This document shows positions 47,865-56,286 of a DNA stretch of 64,000 nt, in pieces. A model generated the notes under the pieces. That model ran no database searches. It had not been told where the DNA came from and worked only from the letters and a program-made list of their open reading frames with translations. The position numbers and the translations under genes were made by a program. The number at the start of each line of letters is the position of its first letter. The first letter of the stretch is position 1. Source of the DNA: Carboxylicivirga sp. (GTDB lineage: Bacteria; Bacteroidota; Bacteroidia; Bacteroidales; Marinilabiliaceae); NCBI GenBank assembly GCA_025210475.1, contig JAOARW010000046.1, positions 62,001 through 126,000 on the forward strand. The letters are read 5' to 3'.

Positions 47865-49112
47865 ATGGAAAAGGTTTTTACAAAATACTTCAGCAAGCAT
47901 CAGGTAGCTTATGAGCAGATTATTGAGTCTGATTTAAAATTGGTCGTTCCTGTCTATTTGGAGGAAGATACTATAGCAATGATGCTTAAAAGTGTTGCAG
48001 AGTCGCAGCTTTCAACTCAACTGACTGTGGAAGTAATTCTTGTATTTAATTATGCTGAGGATGCTTCACAAGAAGTAATCGGCCGTCAGCACCGATTATT
48101 GGATTGGGTCATTAAAAACAAAGTTAAATGGTGTACAGAAGGTTTATCCATAACGATTCTGAAAGCTTTTAATATTGTCAAAAAACATGCTGGCGTGGGA
48201 TATGCCCGTAAGTGTGGTATGGATTATGCTGCATATTCCTTTTTTAAGCAAGATAAGCCCGATGGCATTACGATTTCTTTAGATGCCGACACCAAGGTTG
48301 AGGAAAACTATTTGGAGGCCATTTACAGGGCATTTAAGACGAATTCGTATATAGGAGCAAGCATTTACTTCGAACATCCCTTAAGCGGAGAACTGGAGCA
48401 CGAAGTTTATCAGGCCATTGCAGAGTATGAACTTCATCTGAGGTATTATTTACAAGCCTTAAGATATGCCGGGTTTCCTTATGCATATCATACGGTTGGT
48501 TCATGTTTGGCCGCAACAGCAGAAGCCTATGTGAAAGCGGGAGGGATGCCCAGTAAACAGGCTGGTGAAGATTTTTATTTTCTGCAGAAGGTAATTCCTC
48601 AAGGGAATTTTGGAGAGATTAATAAAACATGTGTTTATCCATCGTCGCGTCCATCGGATCGGGTGCCTTTTGGTACAGGACCTTCAATTACTAATTTGTT
48701 GGCCACCGCAGGAGAATATATGACTTATAACCTGCAGGCCTTTATTGATTTAAAAGAATTTATTAGTATAAAAGATCAACTCTATCAGTTAGCTGATGAC
48801 GAGGTGGATGATTTTGTTCATCAGTTAAGTGGGCGTTTTCGTAGTTACTTGGTTAACTCCGATTTTTTTAAAGCTCTAAAACCGGTAAAGGATAACTGCA
48901 GTTCTATCGATGTATTTCGCAAACGATTCTATGAAGTATTTAATGCCTTCAGAGTAGTTAAATACCTTAACTATACACATAATCACTTTCTAGAGCGAAC
49001 ACCAGTTTTCGATGCAGCTTTAAGCCTTTTCGAACAAATAGATGGAACTGAGCCGGATGTATTTGAAAGCAATGAAATACTTGAGCTATACCGGAAATTG
49101 GAAAAATCTTAA
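47865..49112 (+). CDS. Glycosyltransferase family 2-type protein
   Basis: The 415-residue protein has a GT-A domain at residues ~20-240. DLKLVVPVYLEEDTIAMMLKSV resembles the nucleotide-sugar binding start of GT2 enzymes. GVGYARKCGMDYAA and then ITISLDADTKVEENYLEAIY contain the DxD metal site (DAD). A TVGSCLAATAEAYVKAGGMP region and KQAGEDFYFLQK match the acceptor-side ED motif. No membrane helix is present. Acceptor unknown. Start: a TTG at 47856 would lie inside the preceding terminator T run, so ATG 47865 is used; no ribosome binding site is obvious upstream, so the true start may be downstream or the message leaderless. Confidence 0.78.
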   Translation: MEKVFTKYFSKHQVAYEQIIESDLKLVVPVYLEEDTIAMMLKSVAESQLSTQLTVEVILVFNYAEDASQEVIGRQHRLLDWVIKNKVKWCTEGLSITILKAFNIVKKHAGVGYARKCGMDYAAYSFFKQDKPDGITISLDADTKVEENYLEAIYRAFKTNSYIGASIYFEHPLSGELEHEVYQAIAEYELHLRYYLQALRYAGFPYAYHTVGSCLAATAEAYVKAGGMPSKQAGEDFYFLQKVIPQGNFGEINKTCVYPSSRPSDRVPFGTGPSITNLLATAGEYMTYNLQAFIDLKEFISIKDQLYQLADDEVDDFVHQLSGRFRSYLVNSDFFKALKPVKDNCSSIDVFRKRFYEVFNAFRVVKYLNYTHNHFLERTPVFDAALSLFEQIDGTEPDVFESNEILELYRKLEKS

Positions 49113-49136
49113 CTTATACCGTTTATACGTTTGGTA

Positions 49137-49460
49137 TTACTTTTTTATCCGGCGAAAACTCGCATAGGTATCCAATATGGCTGTTAACACAATAAAGATA
49201 ATCCAGTAGCGACGATAAGTTAGCATGGCCCAGGCAGCTGGTGCTAACATTAACGAGCTGTAGAATAAAATGCTATTGACCCGTTTGTTTTCGGCTTTGC
49301 CAATTGTACGGTTATAAAAGCGGATACCAATCATTACTAATGCCCCTGCAGAAAATGCCCAAACACCATATTGAAGGTCAGTGATGTGCATTAGGACTCC
49401 TAAAAAAACAAGCGCCATTCCAACATAGTAGATGGCACTTAAAAACTTGTATAAATTCAT
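49137..49460 (-). CDS. Small integral membrane protein of unknown function
   Basis: The 107-residue protein has about four membrane helices (residues ~5-24, 30-46, 63-80, 84-98) and short basic loops (RTIGKAENKR and a final RRIKK). It matches no family I recognise. It converges on the glycosyltransferase gene (24-base gap) and lies downstream of the divIC-like gene on the same strand. Confidence 0.55.
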   Translation of the reverse strand: MNLYKFLSAIYYVGMALVFLGVLMHITDLQYGVWAFSAGALVMIGIRFYNRTIGKAENKRVNSILFYSSLMLAPAAWAMLTYRRYWIIFIVLTAILDTYASFRRIKK

Positions 49461-49621
49461 TTGTACTTTATATATTCAATAGTTTGTTAGTTTCTAAGCC
49501 AGAAGGCAGTAGTTTAGTAACTAATCATTTAATAACCAATAAATACATGAATAAAGATTAAACTGCTGAAAATCTAACGTCTTTAAAATTTTAACGATCT
49601 AATGCTATTTAAAACCCGGAA

Positions 49622-49684
49622 TCCCAAACTCCAAACTCTCACCAACATCATATATCATCAATCATCCCTCATCAATCTAACATC
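49622..49684. repeat. Degenerate 7-bp tandem repeat, 9 units
   Basis: The plus strand reads TCCCAAA-CTCCAAA-CTCTCAC-CAACATC-ATATATC-ATCAATC-ATCCCTC-ATCAATC-TAACATC (the tract is quoted unit by unit). It lies between the two minus-strand genes at 49137 and 49687. Five units share a final ATC or CTC at a strict 7-base spacing. It does not look coding. Confidence 0.65.
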
Positions 49685-49686
49685 CT

Positions 49687-49992
49687 TTACTCTTCCTCCA
49701 CAACAAAAATTACCTCATTTTCCTTTTTCATCAGGTATTCTTCCCGGGCAAACTTTTCAAGATTATCTGCACTACTCTGCAATTCTTTCATCTTACGATT
49801 GTTCTGCTCAATCTCTTGTGTGTAGTGTTCTTTTTGCTTTTCAAGTTGCGTAATCCTTTTCCCTAAGCGATATCTGTCAATCAAACTATTTTGATCAAAT
49901 ACAGTGATCCACACAACAAAGGCTAATGTTGCCAAAAAGAATTTATTGCTGATCAGTGGTTGAATGTATTTTTTAAAATTTGACCAATTCAT
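49687..49992 (-). CDS. Septum formation initiator, DivIC/FtsB-like
   Basis: The 101-residue protein has a short basic cytoplasmic N-terminus, one membrane helix (residues ~18-34), and then a periplasmic coiled coil (DRYRLGKRITQLEKQKEHYTQE onward). It ends with the FAREEYLMKKENEVIFVVEE segment, which is the conserved gamma-like motif of FtsB/DivIC proteins. These proteins bind FtsL and FtsQ in the divisome. A minus-strand -7 match, TACATTTG (50016-50009), lies 17 bases before the ATG. Confidence 0.87.
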   Translation of the reverse strand: MNWSNFKKYIQPLISNKFFLATLAFVVWITVFDQNSLIDRYRLGKRITQLEKQKEHYTQEIEQNNRKMKELQSSADNLEKFAREEYLMKKENEVIFVVEEE

Positions 49993-50145
49993 CGTTATAG
50001 ATTTATTACAAATGTAAGCTTTATCGTGTAAATTTCTAGGTTAGGCAGCTTAAATTTAAAGTCGCTTATTGGCGCATTTGTGCTTTTGAGGCATCAAATT
50101 GTCGACTTCATCCAAATCGTTATTAATAACTTATACAACGCGTGT

Positions 50146-50153
50146 TAAGTTTG
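50146..50153 (+). promoter_or_regulatory. -7 element before the WaaP-like gene
   Basis: TAAGTTTG, 29 bases before the ATG. No TTTG lies at the canonical distance upstream. Confidence 0.3.
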
Positions 50154-50181
50154 CAGATGTAACCCTGCAAGAAATATTAAC

Positions 50182-50946
50182 ATGAAGAAAGTCGTATTAT
50201 TAAAAGATCATTCAGAGCTTGGTGACTTTGTTGAAGACGTAGCATATAATTTTGAAAATGGAGGGTACTCAATTAAAGAGGCTCGAAATAAGATTAAAAA
50301 ATTTACGGTTGAGGGACAAAATCTATGTATAAAATCGTTTGGTAAACTCACTGTTTTTAATCGGTGGATGTATTCCTATTTTCGGAAATCAAAAGCCCGA
50401 CGTTCATTTGAATATGCACAAAAGCTCACAGGTTATGGCATTGATACACCGGAGCCAATCGCCTATGTTGAAATCTATAATCGTTGGCATTTTCTTTTGA
50501 ACTCATATTATATCTGTCGTTATGAATCTTTCGACTACAGCCTTTCAGAGGTATTGGCCGGCGATGTTGAGGACAAGCAGTTGATTATTCGCGGATTTGT
50601 CAACTTGGTTGCCAATGGCTTGCATCCCAATGGGGTGTACCACAAAGATTTTAATGGTTCAAATGTGTTGGTTCAAAAAACAGGTTATAAACGCTATCGT
50701 TATCAATTGGTAGATTTAAATCGAATTGCTTTTAAGCAGTCGATCAATAAGCACAAGGCCTTACAAAATATGCAACAGATCAGTGCCAATCCATCTTACC
50801 TGACAGAGCTGGCCAGGCATTATGCCAGTTTAAAGAATATTGATGAAGACGATACCATTTATGAGTTGATACTGGTAAAGGCTTTAAAACGCTTTAAGCG
50901 ACGATATACAAAACGCCTATTACATACCCTGAAAACCTTATTTTGA
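50182..50946 (+). CDS. Lipopolysaccharide kinase (Kdo/WaaP)-like protein
   Basis: The 254-residue cytoplasmic protein has a kinase-like fold. The catalytic loop is HPNGVYHKDFNGSNVLV (residues ~151-167, HKDFNGSN in place of HRDLxxxN) and the metal-binding LVDLNR is at ~177 (DLN in place of DFG). The N-terminal lobe has NLCIKSF, with the lysine that usually contacts ATP, at ~51. WaaP-type proteins phosphorylate heptose or Kdo in the lipopolysaccharide core. The substrate here is not known. Confidence 0.8.
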   Translation: MKKVVLLKDHSELGDFVEDVAYNFENGGYSIKEARNKIKKFTVEGQNLCIKSFGKLTVFNRWMYSYFRKSKARRSFEYAQKLTGYGIDTPEPIAYVEIYNRWHFLLNSYYICRYESFDYSLSEVLAGDVEDKQLIIRGFVNLVANGLHPNGVYHKDFNGSNVLVQKTGYKRYRYQLVDLNRIAFKQSINKHKALQNMQQISANPSYLTELARHYASLKNIDEDDTIYELILVKALKRFKRRYTKRLLHTLKTLF

Positions 50947-50978
50947 ATGGATGCGTAATTCAAAATGGTTCCCCAAAG

Positions 50979-51003
50979 AAAAGGCTCCTATAGGAGCCTT
51001 TTC
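50979..51003 (+). terminator. Palindromic terminator between WaaP-like and pruA genes
   Basis: AAAAGGCTCCTA (50979-50990) and TAGGAGCCTTTT (50991-51002) form a perfect 24-base palindrome between two convergent genes. It may work in both directions, with the T run better on the plus strand. Confidence 0.75.
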
Positions 51004-51062
51004 TGTTATTGTATGGCTTTGCAACTTATTATTTGCAAATGCCTTTTTACTGAAGATTAAAT

Positions 51063-52691
51063 TTATTCCGCTAAGAATGGGTATTTGAAATCGTGTGGCG
51101 GAACAAAGTTTTCCTTAATGGTACGTGGGCTTACCCAACGCATTAAGTTAATGGCCGAACCTGCCTTATCATTGGTACCCGATCCGCGTGATCCGCCAAA
51201 TGGCTGCTGACCTACAACGGCACCTGTTGGTTTGTCGTTGATGTAGAAGTTACCTGCTGTATCAACCAAGCGCTTAGTGGCCTGCTCAATTACGTAGCGA
51301 TCCTGAGCGAAAATAGCTCCTGTTAATGCATAGATTGACGTTTTGTCAAGGATATCCATTGTTTCCTCAAACTTGTTGTCGTCGTATACATAAATGGTTA
51401 ATACAGGGCCAAACAACTCTTCTTCCATTGTGCGATATATCGGATTGGTTGTAACGATGATTGTAGGCTCAATAAAGTAACCAACCGTCTTATCGTGGCC
51501 ACCACCAACAACAATTTCTGCTTCGTTACTAGCCTTAGCCTCATCAATAGCACCGGCTAATATATCAAACGAAGTCTCATCGATAACAGCGTTTACAAAG
51601 TTGCTGAAATCTTCAGGAGGCCCCATTTTCACTTCTTTCATCTGCTCTTTTACATAGCCAAGAATCTCGTCCCAGCAGCTGGCAGGCATGTATGCACGCG
51701 AAGCAGCTGAACATTTCTGTCCCTGGTATTCGAAAGCACCACGAACGATCGCTGTAGCAACCGCTTTTGTGTCGCATGATTTGTGAGCGAGGATATAATC
51801 TTTACCACCTGTTTCACCAACGATACGTGGGTAAGTTTTGTATTTCTCAATGTTATCACCAATCGCTTTCCAGGTACTCTGGAATACACCAGTTGAACCA
51901 GTAAAGTGGAAACCGGCGAAATCAGGGTGAGAGAAAATTTCTTTAGCAGCAACAGGTCCCGAAGCATAAACTAAGTTAATAACGCCATCAGGTACACCAG
52001 CTTCTTTAAATAATTTCATTAAGAAATAAGCCGAATAAACAGCCGTCTTCGAAGGTTTCCAAACAGTAACGTTACCCATCATAGCAGGTGCTGTTTGAAG
52101 GTTACCAGCGATTGATGTAAAGTTAAATGGCGTTAAGGCAAAAACGAAACCTTCCAACGGACGGTACTCCACACGATCCCAGATACCAGCTGCCGATTCT
52201 GGCTGACCAGCGTAAATCTCAGTCATGTACTGCACGTTGAAGCGGAAGAAATCGGCCAACTCACAAGCGGAATCAATCTCTGCCTGGAATGCATTTTTCG
52301 ACTGACCTAACATGGTAGCTGCATTGATTAACTGACGATAAGGACCAGCTAATAAATCTGCCGCTTTTAAGAAGATAGATGCACGGTGCTCCCAACTTAG
52401 GTTTACCCACTGCTCACGAGCTTTTAATGCAGCGTCGATCGCCATGTGCACATGTGTTTCATCACCTTGGTGGTAATGACCTAAGGTATGTGCAATTTCG
52501 TGAGGAGGATGAATTCGTTTTTTGTTACCTGTTCTGATTTCTTCACCACCAATAAACATTGGGATATCTAATTCTTCAGAACGAAGCTTATTCAACATGT
52601 CTTTTAACTCAGCGCGCTCTGGGGTTCCGGGAGCGTAGCTTTTAATCGGCTCATTAACGGCCGGCGGTACTTGAAAAATTCCTTTTGGCAT
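51063..52691 (-). CDS. pruA: L-glutamate gamma-semialdehyde dehydrogenase (1-pyrroline-5-carboxylate dehydrogenase)
   Basis: The 542-residue NAD-dependent aldehyde dehydrogenase converts glutamate semialdehyde to glutamate, the second step of proline catabolism. Seen are the FALTPFNFTSIAGNL and VWKPSK NAD-binding segments, FTGSTGVF, the catalytic glutamate in VGETGGKD and the catalytic cysteine in YQGQKCSAASRAY. Length matches the eukaryote-like PruA group common in Bacteroidota. Upstream on the minus strand, TAGATTTG (52793-52786) is a possible -7 element. The proline dehydrogenase partner is encoded 44 kb away at 6.8 kb. Confidence 0.95.
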   Translation of the reverse strand: MPKGIFQVPPAVNEPIKSYAPGTPERAELKDMLNKLRSEELDIPMFIGGEEIRTGNKKRIHPPHEIAHTLGHYHQGDETHVHMAIDAALKAREQWVNLSWEHRASIFLKAADLLAGPYRQLINAATMLGQSKNAFQAEIDSACELADFFRFNVQYMTEIYAGQPESAAGIWDRVEYRPLEGFVFALTPFNFTSIAGNLQTAPAMMGNVTVWKPSKTAVYSAYFLMKLFKEAGVPDGVINLVYASGPVAAKEIFSHPDFAGFHFTGSTGVFQSTWKAIGDNIEKYKTYPRIVGETGGKDYILAHKSCDTKAVATAIVRGAFEYQGQKCSAASRAYMPASCWDEILGYVKEQMKEVKMGPPEDFSNFVNAVIDETSFDILAGAIDEAKASNEAEIVVGGGHDKTVGYFIEPTIIVTTNPIYRTMEEELFGPVLTIYVYDDNKFEETMDILDKTSIYALTGAIFAQDRYVIEQATKRLVDTAGNFYINDKPTGAVVGQQPFGGSRGSGTNDKAGSAINLMRWVSPRTIKENFVPPHDFKYPFLAE

Positions 52692-52932
52692 AGATTCAAT
52701 TTTATTTGGTTCTTACTTAGTCAAAATAATGACCCTAACGAACGGAATATTAGCTCAATGAAAGATCAGGTCATCGAGTTGAAACAAATCTATGAAATAA
52801 AAAAGCTGATGTATATGAAATTTATCAGGGTTTGTAGGGAAATATATATGTGATTTGTCAGGATTTGATTTTTTATGCTTTCAGATTGTTAATGCCAAAC
52901 CATATTGGTTTGAATTTGATGTGATTAGAATA

Positions 52933-53421
52933 TCATGTTAGACCAGAGCTATGAGATGAAATGGTTGTTTCGAGAATTGTCTGTACTTTATTCTTAGCTT
53001 GTTTTTTTAACGATTCAAGATTTTTACTAATGATGGGTTCACACTCTTGGGGTAATAACAACCAATTCATAGCTGCCGCGATAGTACTGACAGTTTTATA
53101 GCACATGGGATGCTTTTTAGACTCCAACTGGTACAATGTACTCACAACGACTTGTACTGGAGATTTGGTTATGATGGCACTTTTTCTGTTACCAGCATAG
53201 TTAACATTACTGGCGAGCAAGTTAACAAATTGCTTTGTTGCAGGTCGGCTATATTGATTTATAACAATATCACTCAAATAGGCAATGGTGTTTAAATTAC
53301 AATTGTAGTCCTTATCTTTAATTTGCTTTCTTTTTAAGCCAATAACCTCATTCGAATTAACATTACCAGAATAGCATTCAATAATCAAACTTAATTCAGG
53401 TATTATCTTATAATCAACCAT
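52933..53421 (-). CDS. Small protein resembling the SpoIIAA-like fold, unknown function
   Basis: The 162-residue protein has no signal peptide or membrane helix. It opens PELSLIIECYSGNV, and residues ~80-117 hold RKSAIITKSPVQVVV followed by YKTVSTIAAAMNWL, where the final A-x-x-WL pattern is that of STAS/SpoIIAA-like domains. It therefore may bind a small ligand or lipid, but I cannot name a family with confidence. It starts 6 bases after the T9SS plug gene ends, so the two are one operon. Confidence 0.55.
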   Translation of the reverse strand: MVDYKIIPELSLIIECYSGNVNSNEVIGLKRKQIKDKDYNCNLNTIAYLSDIVINQYSRPATKQFVNLLASNVNYAGNRKSAIITKSPVQVVVSTLYQLESKKHPMCYKTVSTIAAAMNWLLLPQECEPIISKNLESLKKQAKNKVQTILETTISSHSSGLT

Positions 53422-53427
53422 TAACTA

Positions 53428-54771
53428 TTATTTTCCACTCATGTTATATTTCAACGAATTGGTAATGTTAACTCCAATCAGTTGTTCGTAATTGTCGCTT
53501 ACACTTTTATAGTATACGTAGATGATGTAATCGTTTTCTGTCTGACCAAAATTGCCATCAAACCTTTCTACTTCGGCTTGCTGATGATTGTTTTCCAGAA
53601 AGAGGTATTGATAATTATAAAAGCCCTGTTTAAGCAGCATGGTTAGCTCGTAGGTATGGGTGTTGAAATTATACTCCATGCGGTTGGCATCCGATAGTTG
53701 CCAGTCGGCCAATCCGCCTGATACATATATGTGGCCATCTACATAAGGCGCTTGCACAGGTAGTTTGAAATGCACATACACATAATCGGCTTCGATGTAT
53801 GGATCACGATTCTCTTTTACTTCGATGTAGTATTTACCATTAAAATCTTCGCGATAGAAATAGGGTTTCTGACTCAGGAATTTATCAGGGAACAGGGTGA
53901 AATGGTAATGCGGATCAAAAAATGAAATGTTTTGAACATGCTCTGGAGCAAAGCGCGTACTCCGTATATCCAGCCAGCGGTATTCGTTACCACCATCAAA
54001 CAAATTCTCACGGTTGTAGGAGTAATCCAATTCCTGGTGACGAATAAAGAGGGGTTTTAAATCATCAATCTGGTTATCCCGGCGACCATTCTGTTGTAGC
54101 ACTACTTTAATTTCGTCGCGTGGATTGTTAATTCTGAAATGAGGGTGTTGAATGGTAAAATTAACTTCCTGCATCGATTCCCTGAAGTTGGCATTTGAGG
54201 TGTATTTGATACGCGGAAATATGCTCACTAACTGTTCGCTCACATAAAAAGGACGAATCAGCACCGGGGTATCTTCCTTTCCCAGTTCAAAAACCTTAAT
54301 GATATAATTGCCCGATAGCTTTAGCTTAATATCCTGGTTGGGGAAATCAAGCGTGTAGTGAATATAGTCGAAAGTGGTATTAAAAGAATATTGATAATCA
54401 TCGATATTATTGGGCATAAAACCGTCTACATATTCGGTTTGCATCAGGTTTGATTCTTCCCAATCGGAGGTGCAATGCACAATGCTGTATTGGTAATTTT
54501 TTGATTCGTAGGCAAAATCGTCAAACTCCAAAGTTAATTGCTCCTGAGGCCGCAGGTTAATTATCGGGTACGACATGTTCCAACCTTTTTTATAAAGTTG
54601 GACCGTTTTTATATTTGATGCTGTTTTAACCGGATTATTAGCTAAAACCAGCTGAAAAGATATTATCCAGCAGGTTAATAATGCCCTAGCATACTTATTT
54701 TCTTTGGGTAAAAGAGAGCTAAAAATCTTTTTTAATCCTTGTAAACCGTTAATTTTCCTAAAATACCCCAT
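53428..54771 (-). CDS. Type IX secretion system plug protein (formerly DUF5103)
   Basis: The 447-residue protein has a hydrophobic export segment at ~residues 26-45 (ending VLAN). It then shows the family opening: a VQLYKKGWNMSYPIINL stretch, QLTLEFDDF and YSIVHCTSDWEES. In the middle is VLIRPFYVSEQLVSIFPRIKYTS (~166-188), then LDYSYNRENLFDGGNEYRWLD. The C-terminal region is FDGNFGQTENDYIIYVYYKS. This family is known to include Plug, which closes the unoccupied SprA translocon pore from the periplasmic side. No other translocon gene is adjacent; the only operon partner is the small SpoIIAA-like protein. Confidence 0.85.
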   Translation of the reverse strand: MGYFRKINGLQGLKKIFSSLLPKENKYARALLTCWIISFQLVLANNPVKTASNIKTVQLYKKGWNMSYPIINLRPQEQLTLEFDDFAYESKNYQYSIVHCTSDWEESNLMQTEYVDGFMPNNIDDYQYSFNTTFDYIHYTLDFPNQDIKLKLSGNYIIKVFELGKEDTPVLIRPFYVSEQLVSIFPRIKYTSNANFRESMQEVNFTIQHPHFRINNPRDEIKVVLQQNGRRDNQIDDLKPLFIRHQELDYSYNRENLFDGGNEYRWLDIRSTRFAPEHVQNISFFDPHYHFTLFPDKFLSQKPYFYREDFNGKYYIEVKENRDPYIEADYVYVHFKLPVQAPYVDGHIYVSGGLADWQLSDANRMEYNFNTHTYELTMLLKQGFYNYQYLFLENNHQQAEVERFDGNFGQTENDYIIYVYYKSVSDNYEQLIGVNITNSLKYNMSGK

Positions 54772-54823
54772 GTCAGCCTATGTTTTACAAACGCAATATA
54801 TATGGATTAGTGATAAATTTATG

Positions 54824-54831
54824 TACTTTTG
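54824..54831 (+). promoter_or_regulatory. -7 element of the nqr operon
   Basis: TACTTTTG matches TAnnTTTG and lies 32 bases before the nqrA ATG. The -33 element is not clear. The short leader is A-rich. Confidence 0.45.
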
Positions 54832-54862
54832 CGCGTAAAAATAAAAAAACCGTTTTTCAAAC

Positions 54863-56212
54863 ATGTCAGAGGTAATAAAAATTAAAAAAGGTCTTGATAT
54901 CCAACTTGCCGGTAAAGCCGATAAAGTTTTTGGACAGGCCCAATTACCCGAGCTATTTGCAGTGAAGCCCACCGACTTTCATGGTGTGGTTCCTAAAATG
55001 GCATTAAAAGTAGGGGACAAGGTGAAAACGGGTACAGTTTTATTTTTCGACAAAAATCGTCCGGAAGTAAAATTTGTGTCTCCAGTTAGTGGAGAGTTGG
55101 CCGCGGTTAACCGTGGCGAGCGCCGTAAAATCCTTGAAGTGGTTGTAAAAGCTGATGGTTCTGATGAAAAAGAGCAATTCGGAAGTGCTAATCCAGCTGA
55201 CCTATCAAAAGAACAAATCATCGAGAAATTGCAGGCTGGTGGTCTTTGGCCATTTATCCGCAAGCGTCCGTATGACGTGATTGCCGATGCCAATGAAACG
55301 CCTAAAGCGTTCTTCATTTCAGGTTTCGACACTGCGCCATTGGCACCGGATATGGATTTCATCCTTTCGGGTCAGGAAGAAGCTTTGCAGTCAGGTATCG
55401 ATGTTATTAAGCAATTGTGCGACAATGTGCACATTGGTGTACCAAACGACACTGCTTCAAAAGCTTTCAATAAGCTTAAAGGGGTAACTGTTCACGCCTT
55501 CAACGGCCCACACCCGGCTGGTAATGTAGGTGTTCAGATTCACCACACCATGCCGATTAACAAAGGTGAGGTTGTTTGGGTAGCTCAACCGCAGGAAATT
55601 ATTGCTATTGGTAAACTATTTACAGAAGGCGTTTATGATGCCAACCGTATCATAGTATTGGCCGGTAGCGAAGTTGAGAAGAAGGGCTATTACCGCACTA
55701 AATTAGGCGCCAGCATCTCTACATTGGTGAAAAACAATGTTAAAAAAGACGATAATCTACGCTTTATCAGTGGTAACGTACTAACTGGTACTCAGCTTGA
55801 GGACGACGGTTATCTTGGAGCTTATCACTCACAAGTAACGGTTATTCCTGAAGGTGATTATTACGAATTTATGGGATGGGCCATGCCTGGCTTTGGTAAA
55901 TTCAGTATGTCACGTTCTTTCTTTAGCTGGTTATGCAAAAAGAAAGAGTACCGTTTGGATGCCAACATGCACGGAGGACTGCGTTCATTCGTTGTGTCGG
56001 GGCAATACGATCAGGTATTACCAATGGATATCCTTCCTGAATTCTTATTCAGAGCCATTTTGGTTGAAGACATCGATAAGATGGAACAATTAGGTATCTA
56101 CGAACTGGCCGAGGAAGACATTGCTCTTTGTGAGTTTGTGTGTACTTCGAAGCAGCCGTTGCAAGCTACCTTGCGTAAGGGTATTGATTTAATGATTAAA
56201 GAGTTAAGCTAG
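54863..56212 (+). CDS. nqrA: Na+-translocating NADH:quinone reductase subunit A
   Basis: The 449-residue cytoplasmic subunit binds quinone in the Na+-NQR complex. It has the family opening KIKKGLDIQLAGKA and a biotin/lipoyl-like segment (VGDKVKTGTVLFFDKNRPEVKFVSPVSGELA, residues ~50-80). Later come GNVGVQIHHTMPINKGEVVW (~214-234) and TLRKGIDLMIKELS at the end. It is the first gene of nqrABCDEF, in the normal order. Confidence 0.95.
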   Translation: MSEVIKIKKGLDIQLAGKADKVFGQAQLPELFAVKPTDFHGVVPKMALKVGDKVKTGTVLFFDKNRPEVKFVSPVSGELAAVNRGERRKILEVVVKADGSDEKEQFGSANPADLSKEQIIEKLQAGGLWPFIRKRPYDVIADANETPKAFFISGFDTAPLAPDMDFILSGQEEALQSGIDVIKQLCDNVHIGVPNDTASKAFNKLKGVTVHAFNGPHPAGNVGVQIHHTMPINKGEVVWVAQPQEIIAIGKLFTEGVYDANRIIVLAGSEVEKKGYYRTKLGASISTLVKNNVKKDDNLRFISGNVLTGTQLEDDGYLGAYHSQVTVIPEGDYYEFMGWAMPGFGKFSMSRSFFSWLCKKKEYRLDANMHGGLRSFVVSGQYDQVLPMDILPEFLFRAILVEDIDKMEQLGIYELAEEDIALCEFVCTSKQPLQATLRKGIDLMIKELS

Positions 56213-56213
56213 T

Positions 56214-56268
56214 CAGTAGTCGAAAGACAGTAGTGAGTAGTTAAATACTACTGACCACTGACTAATAA
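56214..56268. repeat. Degenerate 7-bp repeat forming an inverted repeat, between nqrA and nqrB
   Basis: CAGTAGT-CGAAAGA-CAGTAGT-GAGTAGT are followed by ACTACTG-ACCACTG-ACTAATA, so heptads of one orientation are followed by their complement. The tract can fold into a stem within the operon. Confidence 0.6.
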
Positions 56269-56286
56269 CTATAAAACTATAGTACA

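Noticed and set aside
52671..52853. 60-codon ORF overlapping the pruA start region
   Set aside because: It overlaps the pruA start on the opposite strand, has no ribosome binding site or recognisable domain, and covers the region that should hold the pruA promoter.
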